Assembly: GCF_026339875.1 (NCBI RefSeq)
Contig: NZ_JAPEPZ010000007.1
Location: 1 to 51,133, forward strand
Direction: 5' to 3'
DNA length: 51,133 bases
DNA from: Streptomyces sp. NBC_01571
GTDB lineage: Bacteria > Actinomycetota > Actinomycetes > Streptomycetales > Streptomycetaceae
The notes beneath the pieces were generated by a model. The model saw nothing but the letters and a program-made list of their open reading frames with translations, searched no databases and was not told where the DNA came from. Shown here one piece after another: positions 16,490 through 24,199 of the stretch. Made by a program: the position numbers and the translations under genes. The first letter of the stretch is position 1. Each line of letters begins with the position of its first letter.

Positions 16490-17640
16490 CAGCTCGCTCC
16501 TTCCGGCTCCTTGGCGGAACCGTGGGTGACCGGGTACTCGGGGATGGCCCGGGACAGGGTCCGGACGTCCATGACCCAGCGCATATCACCGGCCGCGACG
16601 CTGCGCCGCAGTTCGGCGGGGACGTCACTCCCGGGTGTGTCGGGCCGGGCCAGGTGGGCGCGGCGCCAGAATTTCAGGAGGCCCGGGAGTTGTGCCGCGG
16701 TGATGCCCGCCCGGAGGTGCAGTGAGCACAGTGGCAGGAACCAGGTGAGGAACAGCTCTCGTAGCGCCGGGTTGACGCGGTGTACCTCGCACAGCCGCTG
16801 CAGCGTCGCGGTGTCGTCGTACGGGATGCGCCCGTGCAGCGCGTACCGCAGCCGTGTTCCGTCGTGCCGCCGGAAGGGGGCCCCGTAGGCGGCGACGTTC
16901 GCTGCGGCGTTCTCGGTGACCGTCATCACCGGCTGCCCGGCGTTGGACCGGGCGGCGGCGGCCAGCACGGCGATGTGCAGGCCGGCCCGCGGGTCCAGGA
17001 CCAGGCCGTCGAGCCCGAGCGGCGCGAGGCTGATGCCGTGGTCGCGAGTGCGGGAGAGGATCAGTCGCTGAGGGACGTTCTGGGCGATGGTCAGCAGATG
17101 TCCTGGTGGCCGGGCCTGGTGGGCGTGGAAGTCATCGCGGGCGAGCACTGGTGTGCCTGGGGCCCGGTCCCAGACCAGCAGCCGCCGGGTGTGAGACCGG
17201 GAGCCCTGGTGCCCGCACGCCCGGCAGGCGTGGGCGACGGCGCCGGTCATGTGACCGCAGCGGGCGCAGAGATGGACTGCGGTGGGAACGACCGCCAGGG
17301 CGCCTTCCCGCAGGAGGCGTTCGGTCATCTCCAGCGCGAGGGCAGCCACGATGGGCGCGGTGTCGGTGAGAACGCCACCGGCCGGGGCCGCGCCCGGCGC
17401 GTACTTGGCGGCGATCGCGCGTTCCTCCCGCTCCTGCCGGCCGACGGTCTCCCGGTCGGGGGCGTCACGGTGGCGAAGGTCTCCGGCCAGAGTGACGGTG
17501 TTCCACAGATGCGGGACCGGCCCGGCGTCAAGGAGGGTGTTGAGCGCTTCGGCCGCGCGGATACCGGCCGCCTTGCCCGGTCGTTCGGCGAAGGTGAAGG
17601 GGCCGTTCTGCACGGGCCCGTTGATGTACAGGACGTTCAT
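16489..17640 (-). CDS. Zinc-ribbon protein with weak resemblance to class I tRNA synthetases
   Basis: The 383-residue product has a clear CxxC...CxxC knuckle (LCARCGHMTGAVAHACRACG, about residues 123-142). It starts with VLYINGPVQNGPFTF, reminiscent of the first strand of class I aminoacyl-tRNA synthetases but without the HIGH motif. A later SRTRDHGISLAPL resembles the segment after the zinc insertion in methionyl-tRNA synthetase. I see no KMSKS signature. I treat it as a possible degenerate synthetase-like enzyme of unknown role. It is 12 bp downstream of the histidine phosphatase and overlaps the kinase. Confidence 0.5.
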   Translation of the reverse strand: MNVLYINGPVQNGPFTFAERPGKAAGIRAAEALNTLLDAGPVPHLWNTVTLAGDLRHRDAPDRETVGRQEREERAIAAKYAPGAAPAGGVLTDTAPIVAALALEMTERLLREGALAVVPTAVHLCARCGHMTGAVAHACRACGHQGSRSHTRRLLVWDRAPGTPVLARDDFHAHQARPPGHLLTIAQNVPQRLILSRTRDHGISLAPLGLDGLVLDPRAGLHIAVLAAAARSNAGQPVMTVTENAAANVAAYGAPFRRHDGTRLRYALHGRIPYDDTATLQRLCEVHRVNPALRELFLTWFLPLCSLHLRAGITAAQLPGLLKFWRRAHLARPDTPGSDVPAELRRSVAAGDMRWVMDVRTLSRAIPEYPVTHGSAKEPEGAS

Positions 17641-17652
17641 GGCCGCCTCTCC

Positions 17653-18318
17653 TCAGCAGTCCGGTTCGGCGGTGCCGCGGGCGTGGAACAGGCCGTCGAC
17701 CTGTTCGTAGAGCAGGACGGCGGCGTTGGGTGTCTTGCGCGCACGGGCTTCGTCGACCAGTTCGGTCACCGGCCGGCGCTCCAGGACTGCGCGCAGCGCG
17801 AGGATCGCGGTGTGGTGCGTGAACGCCACGACATCCGTCGCGGGCGCGGTGTGCAGGCCGTCGATGAACGCCGTGGCCCGCCGCAGGACTCCGGAGGCGA
17901 GGGACTCTCCGTCATCGCCGGGGGGCGTCCACAGGTGCTTGCGGGTCTGTCGGTCCTCCGCCCCCTCGGGATAGGTGGCATACAGCTCTCGTTTGGTCAT
18001 GTAGGTGGCCGCGCCGTAGTGCTGCTCGTTGAGGAGTTCGGTCACCTCAAGGGGCAGGCCGGGCAGAGCAAGCGCGGCGGTGTCCCGGGCGCGGCGGTAC
18101 TGCGAAGTGCGGACCGCCGGGTCGGGTCCGGCCAGGTCCCGCAGCGTCTTGCGCAGCCACAGGCACTGGAGGAAGCCACGGGGCGTCAGGCCGACAACGT
18201 CCCGGGACAGCGCATGCGCGGCCGGCCCGGTCCACGGACGGGGATCCTCGTAGAAGCCGGTGTACTTGGTGGCGTTCTCGATGGATTCGGCGTGGCGAAC
18301 GAGGAAGAGCATCTTCAT
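17653..18318 (-). CDS. Histidine phosphatase (phosphoglycerate-mutase-like) family protein
   Basis: At 221 residues it begins MKMLFLVRHAES, the RHG/RHA phosphohistidine signature. It has the second-half histidine in VVAFTHHTAILAL and supporting arginine in TSQYRRARDTA. Members hydrolyse phosphomonoesters or act as mutases. It is the first gene of the 18.3-14.5 kb minus-strand operon; a strong hairpin lies just upstream of its start, ending the preceding transfer-block transcript. A phosphatase beside a kinase and nucleotidyltransferase suggests processing of a phosphorylated small molecule. Confidence 0.8.
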   Translation of the reverse strand: MKMLFLVRHAESIENATKYTGFYEDPRPWTGPAAHALSRDVVGLTPRGFLQCLWLRKTLRDLAGPDPAVRTSQYRRARDTAALALPGLPLEVTELLNEQHYGAATYMTKRELYATYPEGAEDRQTRKHLWTPPGDDGESLASGVLRRATAFIDGLHTAPATDVVAFTHHTAILALRAVLERRPVTELVDEARARKTPNAAVLLYEQVDGLFHARGTAEPDC

Positions 18319-18343
18319 CCTCTCTGTGAAGGTGTCGTGCCAG

Positions 18344-18382
18344 ACAGCGCCGTGCCCGCACGGGAGGCGGGCACGGCGCTGT
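18344..18382 (-). terminator. Strong hairpin terminator
   Basis: ACAGCGCCGTGCCCGC (18344-18359) and its exact complement (18367-18382) form a 16-bp stem with a 7-nt loop. It separates the end of the minus-strand transfer block from the histidine-phosphatase operon. Confidence 0.85.
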
Positions 18383-18395
18383 ATGTACGCGGGTG

Positions 18396-18572
18396 CTACT
18401 GGGGAGTGGTGTCGGCGACTACGAGGAACTGGTCGCTGCCGAGGTCCATCACGACCTGCGCCGGTGTGCCCTGGGCGCGCTGGGCGGCGGCGTACTCGTC
18501 GGCGGGCCAGGAGCCGCGGGGGCCGCCGGCGGGGAAGCGCTCCAGGACGGTGCGCGTGGGCTGGTCGGGCAT
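18396..18572 (-). CDS. Small protein of unknown function (58 aa)
   Basis: It starts MPDQPTRTVLERFPAG and ends VVADTTPQ. The ATG overlaps the HNH gene's stop by one base (TGATG), and the coding pattern is consistent. It contains RGSWPADEYAAAQRAQG, predicted helical. It is the last gene before the terminator at 18344. I do not recognise a family; its position suggests a plasmid accessory function. Confidence 0.55.
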   Translation of the reverse strand: MPDQPTRTVLERFPAGGPRGSWPADEYAAAQRAQGTPAQVVMDLGSDQFLVVADTTPQ

Positions 18573-19033
18573 CAGGATGCCTCCTGGTCGGTGAAGGAGA
18601 GCTGGAGTGCGGGGCGTGCTGTGCGGGGCGCGGACGGCCGGGGCGGGGCCGGCGGCTCGATGCGCTCGAGGTCGGCGTCGGCGAGGAAGCCGAGCTGTCC
18701 GGCGGCGGCCGCGCGGGCGGCGAGGGTGATCGAGCGGGTGATCCGGTGGTGCCCGTGGTCGATGCGCAGGTGGCACAGCTGGCAGGCGGCGAGCAGGTTC
18801 TCGTCTCGCACGTCTTCGGGTGTGTGGTTGAGGTGGGCGGTGGTGAGGCCGACCACGGAGCCGGTGTCGGGGTGGATCTGCTCGTGGACGGCCGGGCAGC
18901 GGCCGCCCGGGTGCGTCAGGCCGCAGTGGCCCGTGCACTCGCAGCGGCCGCGGGCCCGCTCGAACCGGATCCGCGCGCTGATCTCGTTCCAGTCGCGCGG
19001 GTAGCGGTGCTGGTTCTCGGGACGGATGGGCAC
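18572..19033 (-). CDS. HNH endonuclease-like protein
   Basis: The 153-residue frame from GTG 19033 (PIRPENQHRYPRDWNE) has a paired cysteine knuckle (RCECTGHCG and later CQLC). The HNH core reads AHLNHTPEDVRDENLLAACQ followed by CHLRIDHGHH. HNH nucleases with two zinc-binding CxxC pairs are common on actinobacterial plasmids and phages. Upstream codons in the same frame overlap the neighbouring gene and do not look coding, so the GTG is preferred. It could be a packaging, homing or defence nuclease; no partner gene is adjacent to decide. Confidence 0.75.
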   Translation of the reverse strand: MPIRPENQHRYPRDWNEISARIRFERARGRCECTGHCGLTHPGGRCPAVHEQIHPDTGSVVGLTTAHLNHTPEDVRDENLLAACQLCHLRIDHGHHRITRSITLAARAAAAGQLGFLADADLERIEPPAPPRPSAPRTARPALQLSFTDQEAS

Positions 19034-19043
19034 GGCGGCTCCG

Positions 19044-19532
19044 CTACTCGCCGCCGGCGGCCTGGCGGTGCTCGAAAGCTTCGAGCAGTTCGCCCAGCTC
19101 GTTCGGCTCGGGTGCGGTGCCGACCCACGTGCCCCGCTCGGTGAACACCTCCACGCCGGTGGTGTCGGCGTCGAACCAGCAGACGTACGGCCCGTACCGC
19201 TCGATGACCGCCGTGGCGGCGGCGGCCGGGTCGGACAACAGGGGCGCGGTCTCCAGTACGGCGAGCGTGGTGACGACCATCCACATCGGCTCGTCCGGCG
19301 TGCGGGGGAGCCGGAGGTAGCCGGTGACACGCAGCTGGTCGCCGGGGACGAGCTCGTGGAGCACGGTGTGCGCGAGCTCCGAGTCGGCGACGCTGCAGGG
19401 CAGGATCATCTCGTCCGCGCGCTCGTCCGTCGGGGAGACGGTGAGCCGGAATCGGGCCGTCGATCCGTGCAGGTCGCCGGGCACGGTCTCTTCGTCCAGG
19501 TACCCGTCCAGGGCTATCGCGTCGGTGTCCAC
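19044..19532 (-). CDS. OB-fold-like protein of unknown function
   Basis: This 162-residue acidic protein starts with GTG 19532. Its first 100 residues have the strand rhythm of an OB fold (STARFRLTVSP, ILPCSVADSELAHTVLHEL, GDQLRVTGYLRL, WMVVTTLAVLE), as in single-strand DNA-binding proteins. The tail is acidic. It lies four bases from the Lsr2-like gene and close to the HNH gene. A plasmid SSB-like role is plausible but not shown. Confidence 0.5.
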   Translation of the reverse strand: MDTDAIALDGYLDEETVPGDLHGSTARFRLTVSPTDERADEMILPCSVADSELAHTVLHELVPGDQLRVTGYLRLPRTPDEPMWMVVTTLAVLETAPLLSDPAAAATAVIERYGPYVCWFDADTTGVEVFTERGTWVGTAPEPNELGELLEAFEHRQAAGGE

Positions 19533-19535
19533 GGG

Positions 19536-20375
19536 TCAGCCGGCCTTGCGGACCGGCGCCTGGTGCGCGGCGTCGTACGCCTCCAGGACCGTCTTGCGCA
19601 TCATGCCCGCGTCGGCGACCTGGTGGCCGTTGGCCCGCGCCCACGTCCTGATGGCGGCGAGCTCCTCGCGGGTGCGGCCGCTGCCCAGGCCCGTACGGAT
19701 CGGGGTGGGCGCGGTCGCGGCCGCCGTGGTGCGGGTGCCGGCCTTCACGGTGCGCAGCTGCTCCTGCGCCTTCTCCAGTTCGGCCTTGGCCTTGGCGACC
19801 TTGTCTTCGGCCTCGCGCTGCGCGGCCTCGCTGTCGCGGCGCTCGGACAGCTCGCAGAGGTCAGCGGTGATGCGGGTGGCGCGGCTGCGGACCGATGCGG
19901 CCGGGTGCGCGGCCGCCCAGGCGAGCAGCTTCTGCACCGCGGTGGAGACGGCCAGCGGGATGACCGGCACGTCGATAACCCGGGCGTCGGCGGCCGTGCG
20001 GGGCAGTCCGAGGACCTGGTCGGCGATGAGGTCGCTGAGCTCGCTCTCGTTCAGGCCGGTGGCCTCGCGGATGGCCTGCTCGCTGTCGCCGTTGTTGTGC
20101 ATGGAGATCGCCATGGCCTCGTGCGCGGACAGGGCCGGGGCGGCGGGGGTGCTCGTCATAGTGGGTGCGTCTCCGGATTCCGGGAGGAGGGGGAGCAGAG
20201 CGGTGAGGGTGTCCGGGTCGGTGGGCAGCCCGAGGACGTCCAGGAGCAACGCCATGTCGTCCTTGTCGCGGGAGGCGCGGGCGGTGACCCGGGCCGCGGC
20301 GGCGAGCTGCTGCGCCGGGGTCGGTTCCAGGGGCAGCGACTCGGCTTCGAGCGCTTCGGTCCAGTCGGTGAACAC
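19536..20375 (-). CDS. Lsr2-type DNA-binding domain protein
   Basis: The 279-residue protein ends with REELAAIRTWARANGHQVA and VLEAYDAAH, which match the AT-hook-like C-terminal domain of the nucleoid protein Lsr2 (I-R-x-W-A-R-x-N-G). The N-terminal part is different from Lsr2. It has helix-turn-helix-like EQAIREATGLNESELSDLI near the middle and a coiled coil rich in A, E and K around 200-230. It likely binds AT-rich DNA and could silence plasmid or foreign genes. The GTG at 20375 is chosen because coding character stops upstream, at the WhiB-like gene's end. Confidence 0.75.
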   Translation of the reverse strand: MFTDWTEALEAESLPLEPTPAQQLAAAARVTARASRDKDDMALLLDVLGLPTDPDTLTALLPLLPESGDAPTMTSTPAAPALSAHEAMAISMHNNGDSEQAIREATGLNESELSDLIADQVLGLPRTAADARVIDVPVIPLAVSTAVQKLLAWAAAHPAASVRSRATRITADLCELSERRDSEAAQREAEDKVAKAKAELEKAQEQLRTVKAGTRTTAAATAPTPIRTGLGSGRTREELAAIRTWARANGHQVADAGMMRKTVLEAYDAAHQAPVRKAG

Positions 20376-20377
20376 GG

Positions 20378-20938
20378 CTACGCCGCCTTGCCGCTGGCGA
20401 CCAGCTCCAGCACGTGCCGGTTGGACGCCGCCTGGCGGGCGGTGATGGGTTCCTTCCAGCGGTTGTACGGCGTGGGCCGGGTGGGGATGTCCTCCAGCTC
20501 CAGGCGGGCGAGGGCCAGTTCGCGGACGGTCGGCGGCACGAAGCGCGCCGCGCGCTGCCGCTGCCTGCGGAGCCGGTCCTGTTCGGCCACCACGCCGACC
20601 CAGTCCGCACCGAGCCGCGCCACGAGTTCCTTGCGCAACTGCGTGCGGTCGCGCTTGGTGGTCGCCGCCCACACCCCCGTCTTGGTCAGGCCGGGGTTGG
20701 CCAGCGCCCACTTCAGGCAGCCCTGGACGATCGGGCAGCCGGAGCAGGCGTGCTTGGCCTGGGCGAGTGCCTTCTCGCGGGCGCGGGGTTCCTTGTCGGT
20801 GTTGTGGATGTCCTCGATGGCGAACAGGCCGGGCTCAGTGCGGCAGCGCAGGGCCTGGTCGGTGTGAGGGAAGGGGATCCGGTCGTCGGCCGCGATGAAC
20901 GTCGGCGGCTGCGGGACGCCGGTGCGGTTGCCGCTCAT
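20378..20938 (-). CDS. WhiB-like transcription factor, long form
   Basis: At 186 residues it carries the four cysteines of the iron-sulfur cluster (C32, C65, C68, C74 in ACSGCPIVQGC) and a GVWA turn in place of the usual G-V/I-W-G. A long basic tail (RLRRQRQRAARF) could bind DNA. Wbl proteins act with sigma factors in actinomycetes and are frequent on Streptomyces plasmids. The start ATGA at 20938 overlaps the upstream ASCH gene. Confidence 0.85.
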   Translation of the reverse strand: MSGNRTGVPQPPTFIAADDRIPFPHTDQALRCRTEPGLFAIEDIHNTDKEPRAREKALAQAKHACSGCPIVQGCLKWALANPGLTKTGVWAATTKRDRTQLRKELVARLGADWVGVVAEQDRLRRQRQRAARFVPPTVRELALARLELEDIPTRPTPYNRWKEPITARQAASNRHVLELVASGKAA

Positions 20939-21393
20939 GAGGTGGCCTCCGGAGCGAGGTGGGGGAGTTGGAGGAGGACCTGGTCCACGAGGTCCTGCGG
21001 GGGGCGCCACGGTCCGAGCTGGCCGTGCAGCCACGGGATGGGGAGCGCGAGCTCCTGGACGTCGGCGAGGACCAGGTGGAACGCGTCGGGCTGCGCCCAG
21101 CGGGAGCAGGGGGCGGTGCCGGCGGCGTCCTGGTGGCAGTCGGTGAGGCGGGCGACGCCGATGACGGCCCGGGTGGGCAGGGCGCGGCCGCGGATCGCGG
21201 TGGCGACCAGCGGGTCGCGCATCGGGGCCCGTTCGGTGGCCTGTCCGGCGTGCAGTAGTAGCCAGCCGCGCCAGGACCAGGGGGCCGGCCTGTTCTCCAC
21301 GTCCTTCCCGGCGAGAATGCAGGTCGTCCAGGGCTGGCGGATCGTGATGCCCCGGATCCAGGTGCCCGGGTCGGCGGTGGTGGTCTCGCTCAT
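20935..21393 (-). CDS. ASCH-domain protein
   Basis: The 152 residues contain GITIRQPWTTCILAGKDVE followed by NRPAPWSWRGWLLLHAG, the strand-helix-strand core of ASCH domains. These have an RNA- or modified-nucleotide-binding fold related to PUA. The second half is proline- and leucine-rich. Its stop overlaps the WhiB-like gene, and its own start overlaps a 29-codon frame. Plasmid and phage ASCH proteins are often of unknown role; RNA binding is the known family property. Confidence 0.75.
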   Translation of the reverse strand: MSETTTADPGTWIRGITIRQPWTTCILAGKDVENRPAPWSWRGWLLLHAGQATERAPMRDPLVATAIRGRALPTRAVIGVARLTDCHQDAAGTAPCSRWAQPDAFHLVLADVQELALPIPWLHGQLGPWRPPQDLVDQVLLQLPHLAPEATS

Positions 21394-21479
21394 GCCGCCC
21401 GCCCCAAGCCGGTCAGCGGCACGGCGAGCGACAGGGCGCGTTGCCTGATCGGGGCATGTACGCGCACGGTGGAGGCCAT
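21390..21479 (-). CDS. Putative 29-residue peptide
   Basis: A short frame reads MASTVRVHAPIRQRALSLAV and ends GLGRAA. It has a good ribosome-binding site (AAGGGAG about 9 bp before the ATG) and a four-base ATGA overlap with the ASCH gene. The overlap and site suggest translation, perhaps as a coupling leader. No family is recognised. Confidence 0.4.
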   Translation of the reverse strand: MASTVRVHAPIRQRALSLAVPLTGLGRAA

Positions 21480-21569
21480 ACTGGTGGCTCCCTTCTCGTC
21501 TTGTACGGGTTGGGTGGCCCGGGGCGGCCGACTGGTTTTCCGGCCTTTGGCGGCCGTCCCGGGGCGGAC

Positions 21570-21872
21570 CTACAGCTCGAAGGGCTCGTGGTTGAGCCAG
21601 CTGTAGGGGTCGTGCCAGGGGCCGGCCTTCGCGGCCTGCCAGTCGAGCGCCCAGTCGGGCCGAAGCCCTCGCGCTCCCCAGCCCCCGGCCTGTTTGCCGG
21701 GGACCTCGAGTCCGGCCTGCTGCGCGGCGAGCGCCGCGTCGTACACCTCGTGTGCGATGCGCAGGGCCTCGCTCTTGGACGACGCCTCGCCGGTGAAGAC
21801 GTGTACGCCCTTCAGTTGGCGGTTGGTGGTGTGGTGTATCGGGACGCCAACTTCGAAGTAGCGAAGCGGCAC
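21570..21872 (-). CDS. Conserved-looking plasmid protein, unknown function (100 aa)
   Basis: It starts at GTG 21872 (MPLRYFEVGVPIHHTT) behind a GGAGGG site and ends SWLNHEPFEL. The N-terminal strand and SKSEALRIAHEVYDAALAAQ helix suggest a small compact fold. High third-position GC supports coding. Nothing identifies its job; it sits in the run of small minus-strand plasmid genes. Confidence 0.6.
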   Translation of the reverse strand: MPLRYFEVGVPIHHTTNRQLKGVHVFTGEASSKSEALRIAHEVYDAALAAQQAGLEVPGKQAGGWGARGLRPDWALDWQAAKAGPWHDPYSWLNHEPFEL

Positions 21873-21909
21873 TGACGGCCCTCCCTCCGTCGCTGGTCGG
21901 TCCCGGCGC

Positions 21910-22290
21910 TCAGTGGCCGGTCGCGTGGGCGGCGGTGATGTGGACGGTGTCCGCGAGCAGCACGGTCAGCTCGTGGCCGTGGTCGACGGCGTCCTCCAGG
22001 CGCTCGATGAGCTCCGGGGGCAGGTCGCGGTTGCGGGCGCCGGTCAGGAGGCCCTCCAGGTAGAGGACGTCGGCCAGGACGCGGCCGCGGACGTCCAGGA
22101 CGCAGGGCTGCACGGTGAGGACGTCGGTGTTCTTGGCGGTGGCCAGCTGCGCGTGGTCGGCGGCTTCGGTGTAGGCGGTCTCGGTCTGCTCGGTGAGCAG
22201 CTCGTCGACCTGTGTGGTGTCGCCGTAGGCGCGGCGCCAGCCGAAGCGGGCGGCGGCGGCTTCCATGAGGGGACGACGGGCGAGGGACAC
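21910..22290 (-). CDS. Small helical protein, unknown function (126 aa)
   Basis: Mostly alpha-helical by composition, with TEQTETAYTEAADHAQLATA and LIERLEDAVDHGHELTVLLA. The GTG at 22290 is the first start; ATG 22266 (MEAAAARFGWRRAY) is an alternative. No family signature is recognised. It is separated by short spacers from its neighbours and reads in the same direction as the transfer block. Confidence 0.6.
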   Translation of the reverse strand: MSLARRPLMEAAAARFGWRRAYGDTTQVDELLTEQTETAYTEAADHAQLATAKNTDVLTVQPCVLDVRGRVLADVLYLEGLLTGARNRDLPPELIERLEDAVDHGHELTVLLADTVHITAAHATGH

Positions 22291-22410
22291 GGTGACCTCC
22301 AGGAGAGGGCCGGTCGTCCGGTCTCGGCTGACCGGACGGACACCGCACGGCCCCGCCGTCGCCCGCCTGGGGGGCGGTGCGGCGAACGGGGGCGTACGGA
22401 GAGCGTCCGG

Positions 22411-23172
22411 TCAGGCGGCGGGGGAGTCGAGGCCGGTGCCGCGGAGCGCGTCCAGGACGTACGCGTCGAAGCGGGCCTGGTGCTGGGCGGCGACCGCATG
22501 GCCGGTGGCGCGGCCGTAGGCGTAGCTGTACGCGTACATGCTGGCGTCGGTGTCAGCGAGGGCCTGGTCGACGGCGCGGCGCGCGAGGTGCTCGATCCAG
22601 GTCTGGGCGGCGGACTCGCGGCGGGCGTGCGAGGTCGTGAAGGCCACCGACTCCGCCCATCGTCCGCTGCCGCAGGCGCGGCCGCCGCACTGCGCCCAGT
22701 TCCACTGCCGCTGGCGCATGCCCTCGGGGTCGGCGTCCCAGTCCGCAGCCCAGCGGACGGCCTGCTCGGGGATCTCCTGCTGGATGACGTCCAGGACGTC
22801 GCGGCCGGCAGCGCCGAGCGCACGGTGGGCGTCGGTCTCCTCGAGGACTCGGATCTGGTGGGAGAGCAGCCGGTAAGGGTAGTGGCGCTGGCCCCAGTTG
22901 CCGGTCTCGCCCAGCGGTTCCACGATCCACAGCCGCACGGGCCAGGTGATGGGCCAGATGCCGGTGTCCTCCAGCGCCTCGCCGACGCGCTTGACCATGC
23001 GGAAGTACGAGAAGGGGCCCTCGTCGAACCACAGGTTGGTGCAGGGCTGGGGGTGGTCGACGACCTGGCCGACGGACGCGGCGAGGTTCACCGGGGTGCC
23101 GGCGTGCCGGGACATCTCGATGATGCCGTCGGCGGGGGTGGCGATGTACCAGGTGACAGGCTTGCGGGCCAT
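22411..23172 (-). CDS. Plasmid protein of unknown function (253 aa)
   Basis: It starts MARKPVTWYIATPADGIIEM at an ATG with a perfect GGAGG site five bases upstream. The frame stays open upstream to a GTG at 23286 that overlaps the previous stop by four bases and would include a TTA codon (23215-23217), so a longer form of 291 residues is possible. Recognisable features are an aromatic-rich core (LWFDEGPFSYFRMVKR, WAADWDADPEGMRQRQW) and a C-terminal helical part. I do not know the family. Confidence 0.6.
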   Translation of the reverse strand: MARKPVTWYIATPADGIIEMSRHAGTPVNLAASVGQVVDHPQPCTNLWFDEGPFSYFRMVKRVGEALEDTGIWPITWPVRLWIVEPLGETGNWGQRHYPYRLLSHQIRVLEETDAHRALGAAGRDVLDVIQQEIPEQAVRWAADWDADPEGMRQRQWNWAQCGGRACGSGRWAESVAFTTSHARRESAAQTWIEHLARRAVDQALADTDASMYAYSYAYGRATGHAVAAQHQARFDAYVLDALRGTGLDSPAA

Positions 23173-23282
23173 GCGGTCCTCCACGAAGGGGTGTTGGCGG
23201 CCGGGGCCGCTCGATAACTGGGTGTTGGTCGGGGTGCGCACGTCGGCCTCCTGGTCGATGCCGTCGGCGCGGGGGCGTCCGG

Positions 23283-23789
23283 TCACGGGGTCGTCGCCCC
23301 GGTGGTGGCGACCAGCGCGGCGGCCGTCTCCCAGCCGTGGTGCCAGGCGCTGTCCAGGCAGTACGCGCCGTTGATTCCGTGCGAGGTGAGACGCCAGAAG
23401 TTGCCCTTGCCGGTCTTCGTGGCGAGCGTCTCCAGAAGCCCGCCCGGCACCCGGCGGTCCGCGGCGTAGTGCGTGACGAACGACAGGGCGAGCGCGGCCG
23501 CAGCGGCACCGGGGTGCAGCCGGATGCCCAGGATGCGGGCGCCGACCCCGACCGCGAGGGCCTGGGTGGCGGTATAGGTCAGGCAGTGCCAGGCGCATGC
23601 CTTGATGCCGTCGGCCGTGCCGTGGACGGTCGGTTCATCGTCCGGGGTGGCCGCGAAGTGGACGGGCTTGTCGTCGGTGGCGCCCTTGACCCGAGCACAG
23701 TAGTCGGACTGAACGAAATGATCACCGATGTTCGACCCGGCGCGGCCCAGTCCAAGGACGGCGGCGAAAAGGGCGGAGCGATGCGTCAT
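23283..23789 (-). CDS. DUF3307-like membrane protein
   Basis: The 168 residues include GSNIGDHFVQSDYCARVKG, HCLTYTATQALAVGVGARIL and ALSFVTHYAADRR. This matches the pattern of DUF3307 integral membrane proteins (H-x-x-x-D-F-x-x-Q near the start, H in the second helix, an H-x-x-x-D near the third). About three membrane segments are expected. The ATG at 23789 has AGGAG upstream. The conserved His/Asp suggest metal binding, but the family's function is not known to me. Confidence 0.6.
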   Translation of the reverse strand: MTHRSALFAAVLGLGRAGSNIGDHFVQSDYCARVKGATDDKPVHFAATPDDEPTVHGTADGIKACAWHCLTYTATQALAVGVGARILGIRLHPGAAAAALALSFVTHYAADRRVPGGLLETLATKTGKGNFWRLTSHGINGAYCLDSAWHHGWETAAALVATTGATTP

Positions 23790-23871
23790 GCTGGGTTTCT
23801 CCTGATCTCGCAGGGTGAAGGAGCGGGCGTCCGGCCTCTTGCCGATGCTGCGGACGCCCCTGTGGTGCCTT

Positions 23872-23900
23872 CGCCCCCGGCCGATCTCCGGCCGGGGGCG
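23872..23900 (-). terminator. Hairpin terminator
   Basis: CGCCCCCGGCCG (23872-23883) and its complement (23889-23900) form a 12-bp GC stem with a 5-nt loop. It follows the stop of the minus-strand gene at 23909. Confidence 0.75.
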
Positions 23901-23908
23901 GTGGTGCT

Positions 23909-24199
23909 TCAGAACGGCGGCTCGTTCCAGGCCGGGATGGGCAGGAGCCGGATGCGCAGCTCTCGCCGGTCGGCCCAGCAGCCGCACGCCTCCATCTCCG
24001 GGAAGGCGCCGCCAACCCACCAGCCGCCCTCGCCGTGGCAGCGCGGGCAGCCCGATCGGGACCGGGCGGTGAACTCGATGCGGTGCCGGTCGGCGTAGAA
24101 CTTGAGGTGGCCAGCCCTGAGCGCGGCGGCGGCCGTCACCGCGACGAGCGGGACGGCGGTGGCCAGCAGCAGGGCGACGCGCAGGCGGCGGGCGCTCAC
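23909..24199 (-). CDS. Small membrane protein with a cysteine-rich segment (96 aa)
   Basis: From GTG 24199 the protein starts with a basic patch and a hydrophobic helix (RVALLLATAVPLVAVTAAAA). A short zinc-knuckle-like part follows: SGCPRCHGEGGWW and later EACGCW. It would sit in the membrane with the cysteine region on one face. The GTG overlaps the stop of the broken Nudix gene (GTGA). Function unknown. Confidence 0.55.
   Translation of the reverse strand: MSARRLRVALLLATAVPLVAVTAAAALRAGHLKFYADRHRIEFTARSRSGCPRCHGEGGWWVGGAFPEMEACGCWADRRELRIRLLPIPAWNEPPF

Noticed and set aside
16780..18594. 604-residue plus-strand frame
   Set aside because: Antisense to the zinc-ribbon and histidine-phosphatase genes, whose motifs are clear.
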